NCBI GenBank assembly: GCA_027924585.1
Contig: BSBM01000123.1
Location: 14,200,001-14,264,000, forward strand
DNA: 64,000 nt
Direction of reading: 5' to 3'
DNA from: Larix kaempferi
Taxonomy: Eukaryota > Streptophyta > Pinopsida > Pinales > Pinaceae
Shown here one piece after another: positions 10,066 through 21,940 of the stretch (its first letter is position 1; each line of letters starts with the position of its first letter). The notes under the pieces were generated by a model. It was not told the DNA's origin. It searched no databases and saw nothing but the letters and a program-made list of their open reading frames with translations. Position numbers and translations under genes: made by a program.

Positions 10066-10077
10066 GCTCTGATACCA
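10066..10077 (-). promoter_or_regulatory. Primer-binding site of element A (tRNA-iMet type)
   Basis: GCTCTGATACCA on the plus strand is TGGTATCAGAGC on the minus strand, the standard plant initiator-Met primer site. It lies two bases from the LTR end (TG at 10080-10081). It is the only surviving internal sequence of element A. Confidence 0.85.
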
Positions 10078-10135
10078 CATGTAACACCTCCAAAATTTCG
10101 TCAAAAATTAAAATTTTGTAATTAGCGTAAAATGA

Positions 10136-13100
10136 TACTATATAACATCTCCAAATTTTTCTAAGCAGTACAATCGCTATTAATTTCTGTGCGTAAGTAT
10201 AAATGTGAATGTTTATCATCTTTATTAACTGCTTAACTATACTGTTAATTGTGACACTTGCTTGTTTTGCCAATAGTTGTCAATCATTAAATGTGTCTTA
10301 ACAACATTTAGATAAATATGCATTCCTATGTCTGTAATTTATATGTTACTGTCCATAATACAACATTATACTTGCAGAACTTCTCTTAACTTATTATAGT
10401 ATAAATGTCTTATGTATTTATCGATGCTATTATGATAATCATGAATTTGACATTTATTTCTTTGTCCTTAAGGCATTGGAGTAGGACTATGAGTCTCCTA
10501 TATGGTTTGAGAGTATTTATGAATTCATTTGCATCGTTGTTCTATAAAACATTGATCGTTTGGTTATTATGTACAAATTGTTAAGTCATGGACTAATAAA
10601 TGTATAATGTGATTATGTCGACATTCAACACTCCAAGTCTTAGAGCCATAACTTATCTATTGTGTTAACGTTGTTATATTGCTTGTCATTCTTATGTCGT
10701 AATATGTTTTTATATTAATATTTGATTATGTGTACATCCTTTTTGATTGACAAGTGAGTTCTGGAGCAGTCGTGAGGCTTACTTAGCTTTTCAAGCTAAA
10801 GAATATTACGTTACCCTGTCCAGGTTATAGGTAGGACTCTTAAGCATGATTTGGCTAAAATTTTCATAGATTTTAAGGGCTAAGGTTATAACCTAGCTAT
10901 ATAATTAAATTGCAAGAATAATTATTATTATGACCCTAACTAAGGGTTTGGATGTTCTAGCCCTAATGGCTTCTACCCAAGGTGAAGGCATAACAAAGGT
11001 TAACATTAGTGTTTATAACAAATCTACCAAAGTTCTTGGCGCAATAGTGAATCGAAGTTTGATGGAAAACAACATGTTCAAACTATAGGGTTATGGGTAA
11101 ATATCGAATGTGTAGTGGATGCCAACCAAGCTCATTAATGAGCCACATGAAGGTTAGTGAAGAGCTACCACGTAAGGGACAATACCATAACTCTTCGCTG
11201 ATATTTGGAATTGTTACCTATTGTTGTGTGAGGGTTTGGAGAGTCGAGCTCTCTCTTGGATGCCATGCCCAAAAGGGCACAAACGCACAGTTCCAACATT
11301 AAGCTTTTTAAAATATAGAGTGGTCTTCAGGGTTTCAGGATTATTCAAAGTGATGCTATCACCGTGGCCTTGGTTGCTAGGGTAAGCTATGCTCATGGCA
11401 CTTCATTTTCTCTGTAAGAGATAAGAATGGAACCAACTTGAACTTGTTTCAATATTTTACGTCTTTTGTTTATATTTTATCATATGTCGGGTATTAACTG
11501 CTTTGTGTGTTTTTGGCAGGAGGTTTCTAGTTTTCTAGCTACTCTCTGTTCTCCTCTTAATCTTACGGCCACAACATTACTGAGATAAAGGAAACCCCCA
11601 GTGGTTTAAATACCACGGTAAGCCCTCGGTTTCTCCACGATGTCTCCTCTGTAAACATATTTGATTTCACTGTCAGCATTTGGTATTTATAATTTTGTAA
11701 GCCTTTGGGCATCCAAATGGATTAGTGGCTTGTATAGGTTGGTGTTGGGTTCGACCAACATTTTTAAATGAAAGCTATGACATTAAGCTTCTTTCTGTCG
11801 AGACTGTTACTATTTGTCTCTTAGCTATTTGATATGATTATAATTTGGGATTGAATCATTTAGTTGATATTTTGTAAATATATGAAAAGATTACTGTATG
11901 GTGAAATTTGTCAGTTACCCAAAGAATTTTCTGGGTTTTTAGTTTCTAGGTTTGGAAAATAATAACTCTATTACAGTATATGCATTCCGACATTATCATT
12001 TTTAAATGTGATTTGTAACAAGGCTTTCGGGGCAGTGATTAATTCGATAGTTAAAAATAGATGATGGGTATGTGACCAGTTTGGTCCAAGCCCTACTTAA
12101 ATCTACATTTAGCTTTTATTACTGTGTTAGTTTGGAGTTTGTAATGTTAATAGTTTTGGTTGCTACAGGGTTTAACCCTAAACCCTGCCAATGTTTTATA
12201 AATTTATATTACGACTCGGCGAGCTCACTCTTGAGACTCGAACCCTTGAGCTTTTAATAAACTATTCTTTTGATAACAGTCTAAATAAGATGGCCAGGAT
12301 GCATCCATTAGATGACATCAAGCTCTATTCTTAATGCATTCTGTATCACTTCAGTTATTCGACTGTATTTATTGTTTATAGTTTACATATATGGATGCCA
12401 ACTGTATTTAGTTTTGGTTGACAACCCTGGGGTTGTATCAACCCGGTTCGTATTACGAACTCAGGGTGAGCCCTTATGGTCTCGAACTCTTATTAAAATA
12501 TTACAATAGTTCTGCCTATTATTACGGTGATGATCATTGATAATTTTAATACATTGTTATATGATGTTAACTCGTTATAGGGTTTGACCCTGAACTATCT
12601 TTTAAGCTCGACTTACTATTTTGGTTTCAATGGAAGAATTAAACTGTACTAGATTAGAGTTTTAAAGTTAGAATCTCTGTTAAAGATGCTTGTATTAATA
12701 CTGTGTAATACATAAGTAATTATGCTCTGTAAATGGGAAATATTCTACTCTCTATACTATGTTTGTTTAAGAGAAGGAAAGTCGACTTATGAATATATGG
12801 ATTATACATTTGTATACTTTGTTTAAATAATTGAAACTTCTTTGTGTATCAATGATACAAGGCTTTTTATTGTATGTTTTTCATTCTATGTGTAAGATAA
12901 TCTATCTATGTATAAATGTTAACATAATTCGTAATGTTTACAAATCTAGGGTTTATATTTGTAAATTATGTGTAAAAACCTATGATGATTTAAATATGGA
13001 CTTTGCTACTTGATTTTTCAATATCATCTATTTATGATTAAACAATATATATATTGAGCATACAAGTGTTAATGAAAGCAACAAACAATAATGAAATCTA

Positions 13101-14245
13101 TATCTAATGTATTATACAGAATTATTATTTTGCTTAAAATCTTCCTATCATCTCTAATCTATGTTAATTAAAAATATTCCTGTACTAGAGTACATCACCT
13201 ATGGTGAAAGGAAAAATACAGGAAGAAATTTATTCATCATTCTTTATTTATCCAATATTTATTCATCCATGCATTGTACAGAAATAATTTATCAGTTCAG
13301 TAACCTATCACTTCTAACAACTAACTAAAATCTAGGAAAACATCTGAAAACTATGATAACATACAAATACAGTTTCCAGAATTTGATCAGTAGTCTAGAA
13401 GTAAATAATTTAAAAACAAAGTAGAACCTCATAACTAATAGGGTGGAAAAACACCCAAAGAGGACTGTTCCTTCGAACCTTCTCCATAAAGCAGCCAAGA
13501 TTACTTTCTTTTGGATCCCCGAGCTTGTTCACTTAACCACCAGGACGAAGATACTGTGTAGAAGTAAGACACTTTGTTTGTACTTCAACAATAAAGAAGA
13601 CTTGCATACAAACTCTCTTTGTACTTCAACAATCATGGAGACTTGCATACAAATTACTCATATGTATTTCAACAATCATGAAGACTGGCATACATATCAC
13701 CCTTATGTACTTCAACAATCATGTAGACTTGCATACATAATACTTTTCAACTCAGCAGTAAGACAGTCTTACTCTGCAACTCATTACCTAGCTTCCCCTC
13801 GTCGAATCTCTTATGTGCTCAGTTCTAACAACAAAAGGAAAAAGTTGTGAGCCTATGCTCAATTCGATGGCTATAAAAGATTTCCTAGGTCTTTTGGGTC
13901 AGTTTCACATTTAATCAGCCACTTGCTCAGTTCCACCATCCTTGGGGAACATGACCACATTTTTAGGGAAGCTTCCCCCTACAACAGCTAGTAAGTGAGT
14001 GCAGATGCTGCCACTTATCCATTGCTTTCTACACCATTTTCGTTCCTCCCAGTGGGTCAGTGAACAATCTTCAATAGTCTCTTTGGGTGAGTGTCTCCTA
14101 TTTTAATTTATTAAATAATAATATTATTCATTTACAGTCATCCTTGAGCATCCTTGGTCATTATCATAAAACTTTACAATAAAAGTTAGAGTAATGTTTT
14201 TCCACAAACATAAAATGTTTCAAGTACTAGGTAGGTTACATACTA
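10136..14245 (-). mobile_element. Solo LTR B, about 4.1 kb, TSD TACTA
   Basis: 10141-14240 interrupts LTR A and is bounded by TACTA at 10136-10140 and 14241-14245. Its ends are TATAACATCTCC (probably TGTAACATCTCC originally) and AGGTAGGTTACA. The right 1 kb (13183-14240) is clearly homologous to the right end of LTR A (18419-19371), so B is a diverged copy of the same LTR family. There is no gag, pol, PBS or PPT, so it is a solo LTR formed by LTR-LTR recombination, of unusually large size. Small ORFs inside (for example 13443-13850) contain local repeats of the phrase CTTCAACAATCATG and are not genes. Confidence 0.8.
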
Positions 14246-17200
14246 AATCTGTAGTTTTGCAAATGCACTTATGATTATATTTGTTTTTATGTTATCAATA
14301 ATTTTAATCCAAGTTACAACTATGTTTAAGTGTTTATCATATGTATCATAACTCCAATGCTGGATAGATCTTAGTTTTTTTTATGTAAATGCATTTACTT
14401 GTTTGACAGCAAAATTGTCGTTTATTTATTACATCCTAAGCATTGTAATTATAATGGATTTCTTATTGTAATGATGCCGACATTTACATGTTACATTCCA
14501 GAACATTTTGATAATTAAGTTATTGATTATGCTCTTTTCCTTTTAAGGGAAAATCCTACGATGCCCTGGCTTACTTAGCTTCTGCGAAGCTAACACATGT
14601 TGATACTTGTTTTTGGTTCCAGGTAAGGGTACAAAAATAATGCAAGGGATGAAGATAACCCCACAATAATTTTTATAGTATTTCAAACAAAAGATAATAA
14701 GGATTACCCACTATAGGATAGTGGTATCCTACTAGCACTTTTGTAGGGCCCCTCTTGTAGGGTCCTTCCGTGCTTAACCTGAAACTTAACATACTAATAC
14801 AAAACACATTAGATATCATAATCACTAGAGAAATAGAATAAATTAACTAAATAACTTAGCAAATATAGACAAAACCATAACCCATCGACCATAGGTCGTG
14901 ACCGTTGTCAAAGGAGAAGTTGTCGTTAATCCGATCCAGCTTATGAATTGTCATCCACGTCTTCTGTAGGATCCCTCCAGCAAAGCTCGATTGACCATTG
15001 GCGAAGCAACCATTATCTTCGCCACCCAACCATAGGCTCATGATTTCAATCACATGGCCACCCCTGAGCTTCGGGTTGTAGAGCTCACACACACCATTCA
15101 AGAAACTCCTCAATGGGTTCCCCCCCCACAAGAATTTCTAGCCAAACCCCAATAGCAGCAAGTCACTCATTTTTTTCAAGGTTACAATAACCATCCAAAA
15201 ACTGGGTCCTTTACCCATCCCCAAAGCCTTCCTTAAAAAGGAAATTTCGTTGCAACACATGTTGCTTCATGCAAAATACCCAATTTCTTAATATTCAAAA
15301 AGTAATATATCTCACAAATCCATGTGTCAAGTTTCCTAGAATAATGCACCTACTTTCCTAAATTTACTCAATTTTGTCTCTAAGATGCTCACTCTAAATT
15401 CTATTTTGTGGGTGCATGTGGTGTTAGCTAATAACTCAAGCCTAGGATTCCATTTTGATCCTAATATAATTATTTCTAATATTTTAAATACTAAAAATTA
15501 TTTATATGTGCAAATGCCTAAAAATAATTATTTCTATTATTTTTAATATTAAAAAGTATTGTCATGAGCAAGTGTTCTAAATGCAATTTTATATGTTTTT
15601 TATGCATAAAGTTTACCAATTTATCCCTTCTAGGACCTAGGTGCCACACCGTTGGGACCATCTGTCCTTTATGCTCATCTTTCAGCATGGTACCACTTCG
15701 TCGGGTCCATTTATCCATCGTATGCAAATTACAGTTTACTCATAACATCATACATTCCATTAATTAGTAAAGCATTTCATCAATATGTATTTCTTTTTCT
15801 CTCATCTCATAATTCATAATACAACTAATCGTTTAAGCATCATATTCACATAACACATTTTTCACAATCAAGGCTAATCATTAAGCAAGATGTAACCAAT
15901 CAATTATCCCACTTCACACATATCATTTAATTCATTAATTCATTTATCAATTATTGTCGTCATTCACATCTTCAAGTTTTCCTCAATCATTTAAGACATA
16001 TCAAGGCTCAAGAGACCACTTTATTGAAGTTTGTTCAATTGGGTCACTCAACAGGTGCCCTTAAGGTCCACAGTCATTTTAGGGGCATTACAAATTCTTA
16101 TCCTACTAGCACTTCTTATGCATAACTCAAGTGAAGATGACTTAGGGAAATAACCTAGTTCATTGGTTCAAAGGTTAAGATCCAAGATATAAAAACATGC
16201 CATTAAAACTATAGGAAAAAGGGGATTCAAGCAAATATATTTCTTGGTGTTAATTTAAGTCTAAAATGTGACCATAAACTATAGCGAGGGCATGAAAAGA
16301 TTTGAGTTAAAGTGGATGACAGTTGCATGGATTTATGAGGCCACGTGAAACCTTTTCCAAATCGGCTCCTCAATGGTGTAACCATAAAACCTACCTTCGA
16401 AGGGTTTGTAATGGCATTAGTTTTCATTCATTTGACTTGTGAAGAGCCGAGCTTGTAGAGCTCTTGGCCGCCATGACTATGGATAAATCCACCCTGTGCA
16501 AGGATTTGAAAGGGTTACAGTGGTTTAATGAGGCCATCCCGACAAAGATGATTGATGGTTAATTTTTCATGGCTGTGGAAAACTTTCACGCAGGGTTAGT
16601 TGGAAAATCGTGGCAACAACTTTGCAGAGGTAAGGTTCGGTCTCCACTTAAATTATTTTGATCACATTTTATTTACTGTACTGGAATATAACCAAGTTTT
16701 AATACATTGCTTTGGAATGTTGTGGTGGAAGGGTTTTACACAGTGATGAAGTATCAGTTGTAGGGATAAGGGTTTTGATAGGAGTGAAACCTCAATGCCA
16801 GGGTTGAAGCTGCCCTGGTAAGCCTCGGGCTATCCTCTATTATCTTGTTCGTTGTGATGTATAAGATATGGTCCTGTAGGGTTTGGTTTTCTTTCAGGTT
16901 GTAACCTTTACTGTTTCAAAAGTCATGAGACAATGGTATAGTAGTTTCATTCTTAAAAGGTTTTAGGGTTAGCTTGAAAATATGAATGCTGGAAGTCGTA
17001 ATGACTAAACCATGCATCCTTACTATAATGTATTGTTACATGAATATGTTTTCCGGATTTCTACGTGACTGTGATTTACGTTTTTAGGCGTCCTGGAAAA
17101 AGTGGATAAGTTGAAATGTCAAGTTTGGGAAGAGCCCTAATTTCATTACTGTTCTCGATTTACAAAAGCTGCTAATGCTAGCTCTGTTGCATAAGATAAA

Positions 17201-19371
17201 GATTTTGTTTTCTTTATACAAGCTTGTTATTTTAGTAGAGACCCTAGGCATTATCGTGTTCTTTGTAAAAGATATTAAAATTGTTTTTAATTGTTGAAGG
17301 GATTTGATCTTGGAGAAACTAACTTCATCAGGATTTATATTTGTATTAAAAATGATGGAAGGATTTATACCCAAACCAATTTTCAATGGCCCTGTTTGCA
17401 ATACTACTTACTTGTTGGGTTTATTATGGGACCTTGACTTGAATACTCAAATCCCAGTCGAAGTCTATCTGTAAATTAAATGTTAACCCTTGTAATAAGG
17501 AGGTTGACCTTTACGGTCTCGAATCCTCGACCTAAATAGACTTCACTTGTCAATTTGCTTTGTTTGAACCGAAGGAACTTAGTTTATGGGATTTGTTCCC
17601 GTTTGCTCATTATTGTAATGTTAATTTTTTTGTTAATTTTATTTTCCTATTCTAAGAACTTGACTATATTTGAAATTCTTTCTACAGTCTCTCGATTGTA
17701 TAATGCTTACTGAAAGAAATTATATTATGAAACAATTATGGGAAAATCCCTAAATTGTAGTTGTGTTTGCTTTAAAGGTTCATCTTTGGTATATGATTCT
17801 GACTTATTTGAAGTTCGTCGATTATTAAGTTCAGTGATTACATATTTGACTATGTCGCTACATACTTTGTTGTTTGAACTGACGTACTTTATTTAAGATA
17901 CTCCATTAATAATGTTATTGTAGAATGTAGTAGTATATATTTGTAACTCTGGCTAATGACCCTATTAAGAAATAATTATGTGATTATATTCTTTTTTCGA
18001 AACGGCAATATTTAATTAGAGGAATAAGACTTGATATTACTACAAAAAATAGTATTGTTTAGTGGTAAGAACTGGGCATTGACTTTATTATATACGTTGT
18101 GCTTGTTTAAAGAGTTCGATGTATTGAATTGTATAAAGCATATCACTATAAATAAAAGAAATGAATCATATATTGTATTATGTATAAGAATATTTTTTCA
18201 TTTGATTTTCTAGGGTTTAACTGATATCTAGTTATTATTTAACTATCTTCTGCTTCCTAAGTAAATACTGTAAAAGAAAAATTATAAACTGTGAACATTC
18301 ATAATTTTTCTGTGTATTAATACAGTATTCAAATGATATATCTAATTCTGATATATTAATAAGTTTAGCATTCTATCTATCAAATTAGAACATTTCTACT
18401 CTATTTACTTAAACACACTCTGTACTAGAGTACATCACTTCGGTGACAGGAAAAATACAGAGAGGATTTATTTTCATCATTCTATAATTTCTAAATTCAG
18501 GTCAGTTAATCATTTATGCAGAATAAAATTCATAGTTTTATTTTCTAATAAGTTAAATAACTAGATATCATTCATAAATAAAACATCTAAAACATGCTAG
18601 CTCAAAGATAGCATTTTACAGAAAAGTATATAGAGTAAGTCTAGAAAATAAGATAAAAATAATGCATAACCTGTTTAAATTGTGTAGGTGGACAAACACC
18701 CAAAGAAGACTATTCCTCCCAACCGTCTCGTAAAAGTAGCCAAGATTACTTGCTTTAGGACCCCCGATCTTGTTCACTGAACCACCAGGACGAAGATACT
18801 GTGTAGATGCTTGTAACAATCTCTTTGTATATCAACAATCATGAAGACTTGCATACAAATACTCTCTGTAACTCAGCATAATAAAACAGTCCTACTCTGC
18901 AACTCATTAGTTATCATTCCCCTCATTGAATCTATTGTGTGCTCAACATAGCAGTTTCCAACAAATCACAAGGAAAAACTAGTGAGCCTCATGCTCAATT
19001 CGATGGATATAAGTTTGCCTAGGTCTTTGGGTCAGTTTATCATTTAATGAGCCATCTTCTTAGTTCCACCTTCCTTGGGGAACATGACCACATTTTTAGG
19101 GAAGTTGCCTCCTGCAACAGCTAGTAAGTGAGTGTAGATGCTGCCACTTGTCAATTTCCTTCTACACCAGTTTCATTCCTCCTAGTGGGTCAGTGAACAC
19201 TCTTCAACAGTCCTCTTTGGAAGAGTGTCTCCTATTTTAATTTATTAAATAATAATAATATTCAATTACAATCATTCTTGACCATCCTTGGTCAATAACA
19301 TAAAACTTTACAATAAATTTTAATGTAATGTTTTCCACAACATAAAATATTTCAAGTTCTAGGTAGGTTAC
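14241..19371 (-). repeat. Remaining 5' LTR of element A
   Basis: 14241-14741 and 16099-17220 match the truncated LTR at 8482-10061; 17221-19371 is the 5' (minus sense) part absent from that copy. The last 950 bp match the end of solo LTR B, including the CTGTACTAGAGTACATCAC block (18420, and near 13183). No coding content. Confidence 0.7.
14725..16114. mobile_element. 1.36-kb insert C flanked by 16-bp direct repeats
   Basis: Compared with the uninterrupted copy near 8955-8975, LTR A is split here. TATCCTACTAGCACTT occurs at 14725-14740 and again at 16099-16114. The inserted DNA begins TTGTAGGGCCCC and ends GGGGCATTACAAATTCT, so TGTAGGGCCCC (14742) and its near inverse (16082-16092, 9 of 11 matching) give LTR-like TG...CA ends, minus-strand TGTAATGCCCC being a common plant gypsy LTR start. 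A 16-bp duplication is too long for LTR integration, so the mechanism is unclear. No convincing ORF; 14856-15131 (minus, 91 codons) is unrecognised. Confidence 0.65.
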
Positions 19372-19536
19372 TGTTAGCGACCAAAATATGATGGACTTTT
19401 GAGAGCATTTTCATCTCGCTCTATTTTAATTATTGCTTTCTTCAAAACAGTGGCCAGTGTCTCAATCTTTGGTTTTTCCCTTTTGACCTGCAAAATCAAA
19501 ATGGTTAGTTCACCTAAACTTCCACTTATAATACTT

Positions 19537-21535
19537 ACAAATAAAAATTATTATTTTGTATTTTTGTGAAAGTAGTGGGTGCTAAAATTTATCTAATCTA
19601 AAGTCCAACTCTACCAAGTTATGAGTCATATGCCAAACCATGAGTCCTAGCTAACCACAAATCTAAGCTCCCTTTATATCTAAGTCTAAGGCTATTGGGT
19701 TTGATGGTTTTCTTTAAAAGCTATTGCATGAATTAGCTTATCTACTAAACCATTCAATATTCCATATTCCAAGCCATTCTTATACTAGCTACACTAAAGA
19801 TAAAGCCATGAGCTAAGCTATGTATCCAATACATGAGTCAAGTTATGAATTGATCTACATGTTGACACAGTAAGCCACATGCTGCGCTGAGTTCTATTTC
19901 ATTTCTAATAATTTGAATCAAGCCCAGTCCACATGTCAATCTACCAACCGATATATACCAAACCCTCTGTTGAACGCCAAGCCAACGCCAATTTCCTACA
20001 TATCTCATCGATTCCATGTACAATAGCCTTGAATCAATGTGCCACGATGAGTTTTAATATTGTACAGGTTAATGGCGATGGCAACATGTGCTAGATTGCC
20101 TCTACAAGGTTTTGAATTTGCTCATCGTTTGGATCGAAGAGGTCACATATGGCTTCCTTAGCACTCGTGTATATGTTTGATGGCAAGATGGTTGGAGCTG
20201 GAATGCAATGTGATAGTTCTCAAAAGAATGATAGATTAGAAGGCTGTCGAGGTTAAGACACCAAATTCATTTTAGTTGCTGATTGTAAAACCTATTTTTT
20301 ACTTGATCGACATGATAGGGTTCCTTGTATTCCTTATGAATAAGCCTTTAGTTTGTATAGCAGCTAGGGCTTGCCATTCTGCAGCTACGTTGTTTTTGCA
20401 TAACACAATTTTTTAGGAGATAGATCTTTTAAAACAGAACAAGCATACGACTGAGATAATTATCTCGAAATATGCTATTGATGTGCAATCTTTCAAGTCA
20501 ACTACGTGTAGATCTTGATGCTCTGAGGACATGATATGTTGGAAAATATGTAGCAGACAGACCAAAGGAATCATTTTTGCAAATTGTAAAGCCATTTTTA
20601 AAGCAGAGTTTTCGGTGGCTTACAAGTTCGAATTTTGGCTCTTTAGCCACCAAAAACGCAGAAAAGGGAAGAATGACATCTTTTTGCACAGTTCCAACTT
20701 TTGTCATTCCAAAAGGCACGAGGATGGTTTCCAATTGAAGGTGATAATAAATAGGAGCTGTTTCAATATGCTGATCCAGTTTTGGAGATGCCAGCAAGGT
20801 GAAAGAGATGAAGCTTATTGTCTATCTTTGGCAAAAGATGACCTGTCAATTCTCCAGGTGGCATTTTCAACCTGATTCATCAGCCTTTGGAGGCCTGCTG
20901 CAGCTATCGAAGATATAGAGACTACCAAGATGGTGTTTTCCCCCTTAAATGGGATCTCTTCATAGTTTTATGAAAACTGTTTTGATTTCCTATTATTGGC
21001 ATATCAGATCCAGTTTTATAGGATCTTGAAACTGTTTTGTAAAGGCTTCAAAGCCTGAGATTTCTGTAGAAGAAAAGGGGTCAATTTTGGAGTTTTAAAC
21101 TATACTGTTGTTCTGATAAAGACACTTTCTATAATATATTTGGTCCGCAAGCTTCTTTTATTGTTATTTGTCAGATTTTCTTTCACATTTCTGTTTTATG
21201 CTTATGAGTGGAATTCTGTGCTTTGTCTATGTTTACATAATCCATTGGTGATTGTCATCTTACCATCTGATTAGTGAGCAAAGGATCATAAGCAATCATA
21301 CTGGTTTTATTGGCCCATCATATATATATGGTTGTGTGTATGTGTTCTGGTTGATAAAGTCATTTTCTGCATCCTTATTAATATATTACCTATCTGACAG
21401 TAGCTCTTGAAGGCCTTGTTTTGTCTGAATGTACTTAAGATTGTATTGAGTATACCATCTAGTGAGTTAGATATTCATTTTGATCCAATATTACCCATCA
21501 TTAAGTGAACCATTGAAAGAATAGTTAAGTTACCA
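19537..21535 (+). other. Rest of putative 5' LTR, non-coding
   Basis: No supported coding region. Overlapping ORFs on both strands near 20413-20875 are open by chance: no domain and no homologous partner in the window. The stretch probably belongs to the long 5' LTR of the gag-only element. It ends with TACCA, the target site of the nested chromovirus. Confidence 0.45.
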
Positions 21536-21911
21536 TGTGAGGCACCTGCAACAATTAATTAATACGAATATGCGAAATAGCAAAAATGACAGAACTCAGA
21601 ATCACTTTTATATTGATCACAGGCCACTTCGAGGGGGCAACCTCCTATGAGCAAGCTCAATAAAAATAACTTCACGGTGCCTTCATAGGTCTCAACACAC
21701 ACTTATATACTAATTCTAGGCGCCAATACTATGGGTCGAAACCATGGGCCGTTACAAACTATGGATCAACAATACTACGGGCGACTTACAAAGCATATGC
21801 GCCAACAACAATAACACAAAACTATTGATCAACAAATACTACGGGACAACTTACAAAGCATATGCGTCCAACAACAACATACTAACAAAGTAAAGACATG
21901 GGTTCCTAACA
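21536..21911 (-). repeat. 3' LTR of chromovirus
   Basis: 376 bp, TGTGAGGCACC...TTCCTAACA on the plus strand, next to the polypurine tract. It contains a roughly 80-bp internal duplication built on CAACAA(A)TACTACGGG and CTTACAAAGCATATGCG. Confidence 0.95.
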
Positions 21912-21924
21912 TCCCCTCCCCCTT
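21912..21924 (-). promoter_or_regulatory. Polypurine tract
   Basis: TCCCCTCCCCCTT on the plus strand reads AAGGGGGAGGGGA on the minus strand, directly before the 3' LTR. It is the expected plus-strand DNA primer site for retrotransposon replication. Confidence 0.9.
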
Positions 21925-21940
21925 AAAAAAAGCTTTGTCC

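Larger units (their letters stand above)
8421..19371 (-). mobile_element. Long-LTR element A, interior deleted, with two nested inserts
   Basis: The minus-strand order is 5' LTR (19371 to 10080, interrupted twice), a tRNA-Met-type PBS (10077-10066), then immediately a truncated 3' LTR (10061 to 8426). The two LTRs align from TGTAACACCTCC at 8426 and 10080 through to TTTTGTTTTCTTTATAC near 10061 and 17220. Only four bases separate the truncated LTR from the PBS, so all gag/pol and part of the 3' LTR were removed in one deletion. Left flank is AATGT. The right end (AGGTAGGTTAC at 19371) is cut by the next element. Confidence 0.75.

Noticed and set aside
13443-13850. 135-codon plus-strand ORF
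   Set aside because: Its internal repeats come from the phrase CTTCAACAATCATG in LTR B; the corresponding region of LTR A (18690-18960) is not open.
20413-20875. 60-114 codon ORFs on both strands near 20.5 kb
   Set aside because: Mutually overlapping, no domain, inside the probable LTR of the gag-only element.
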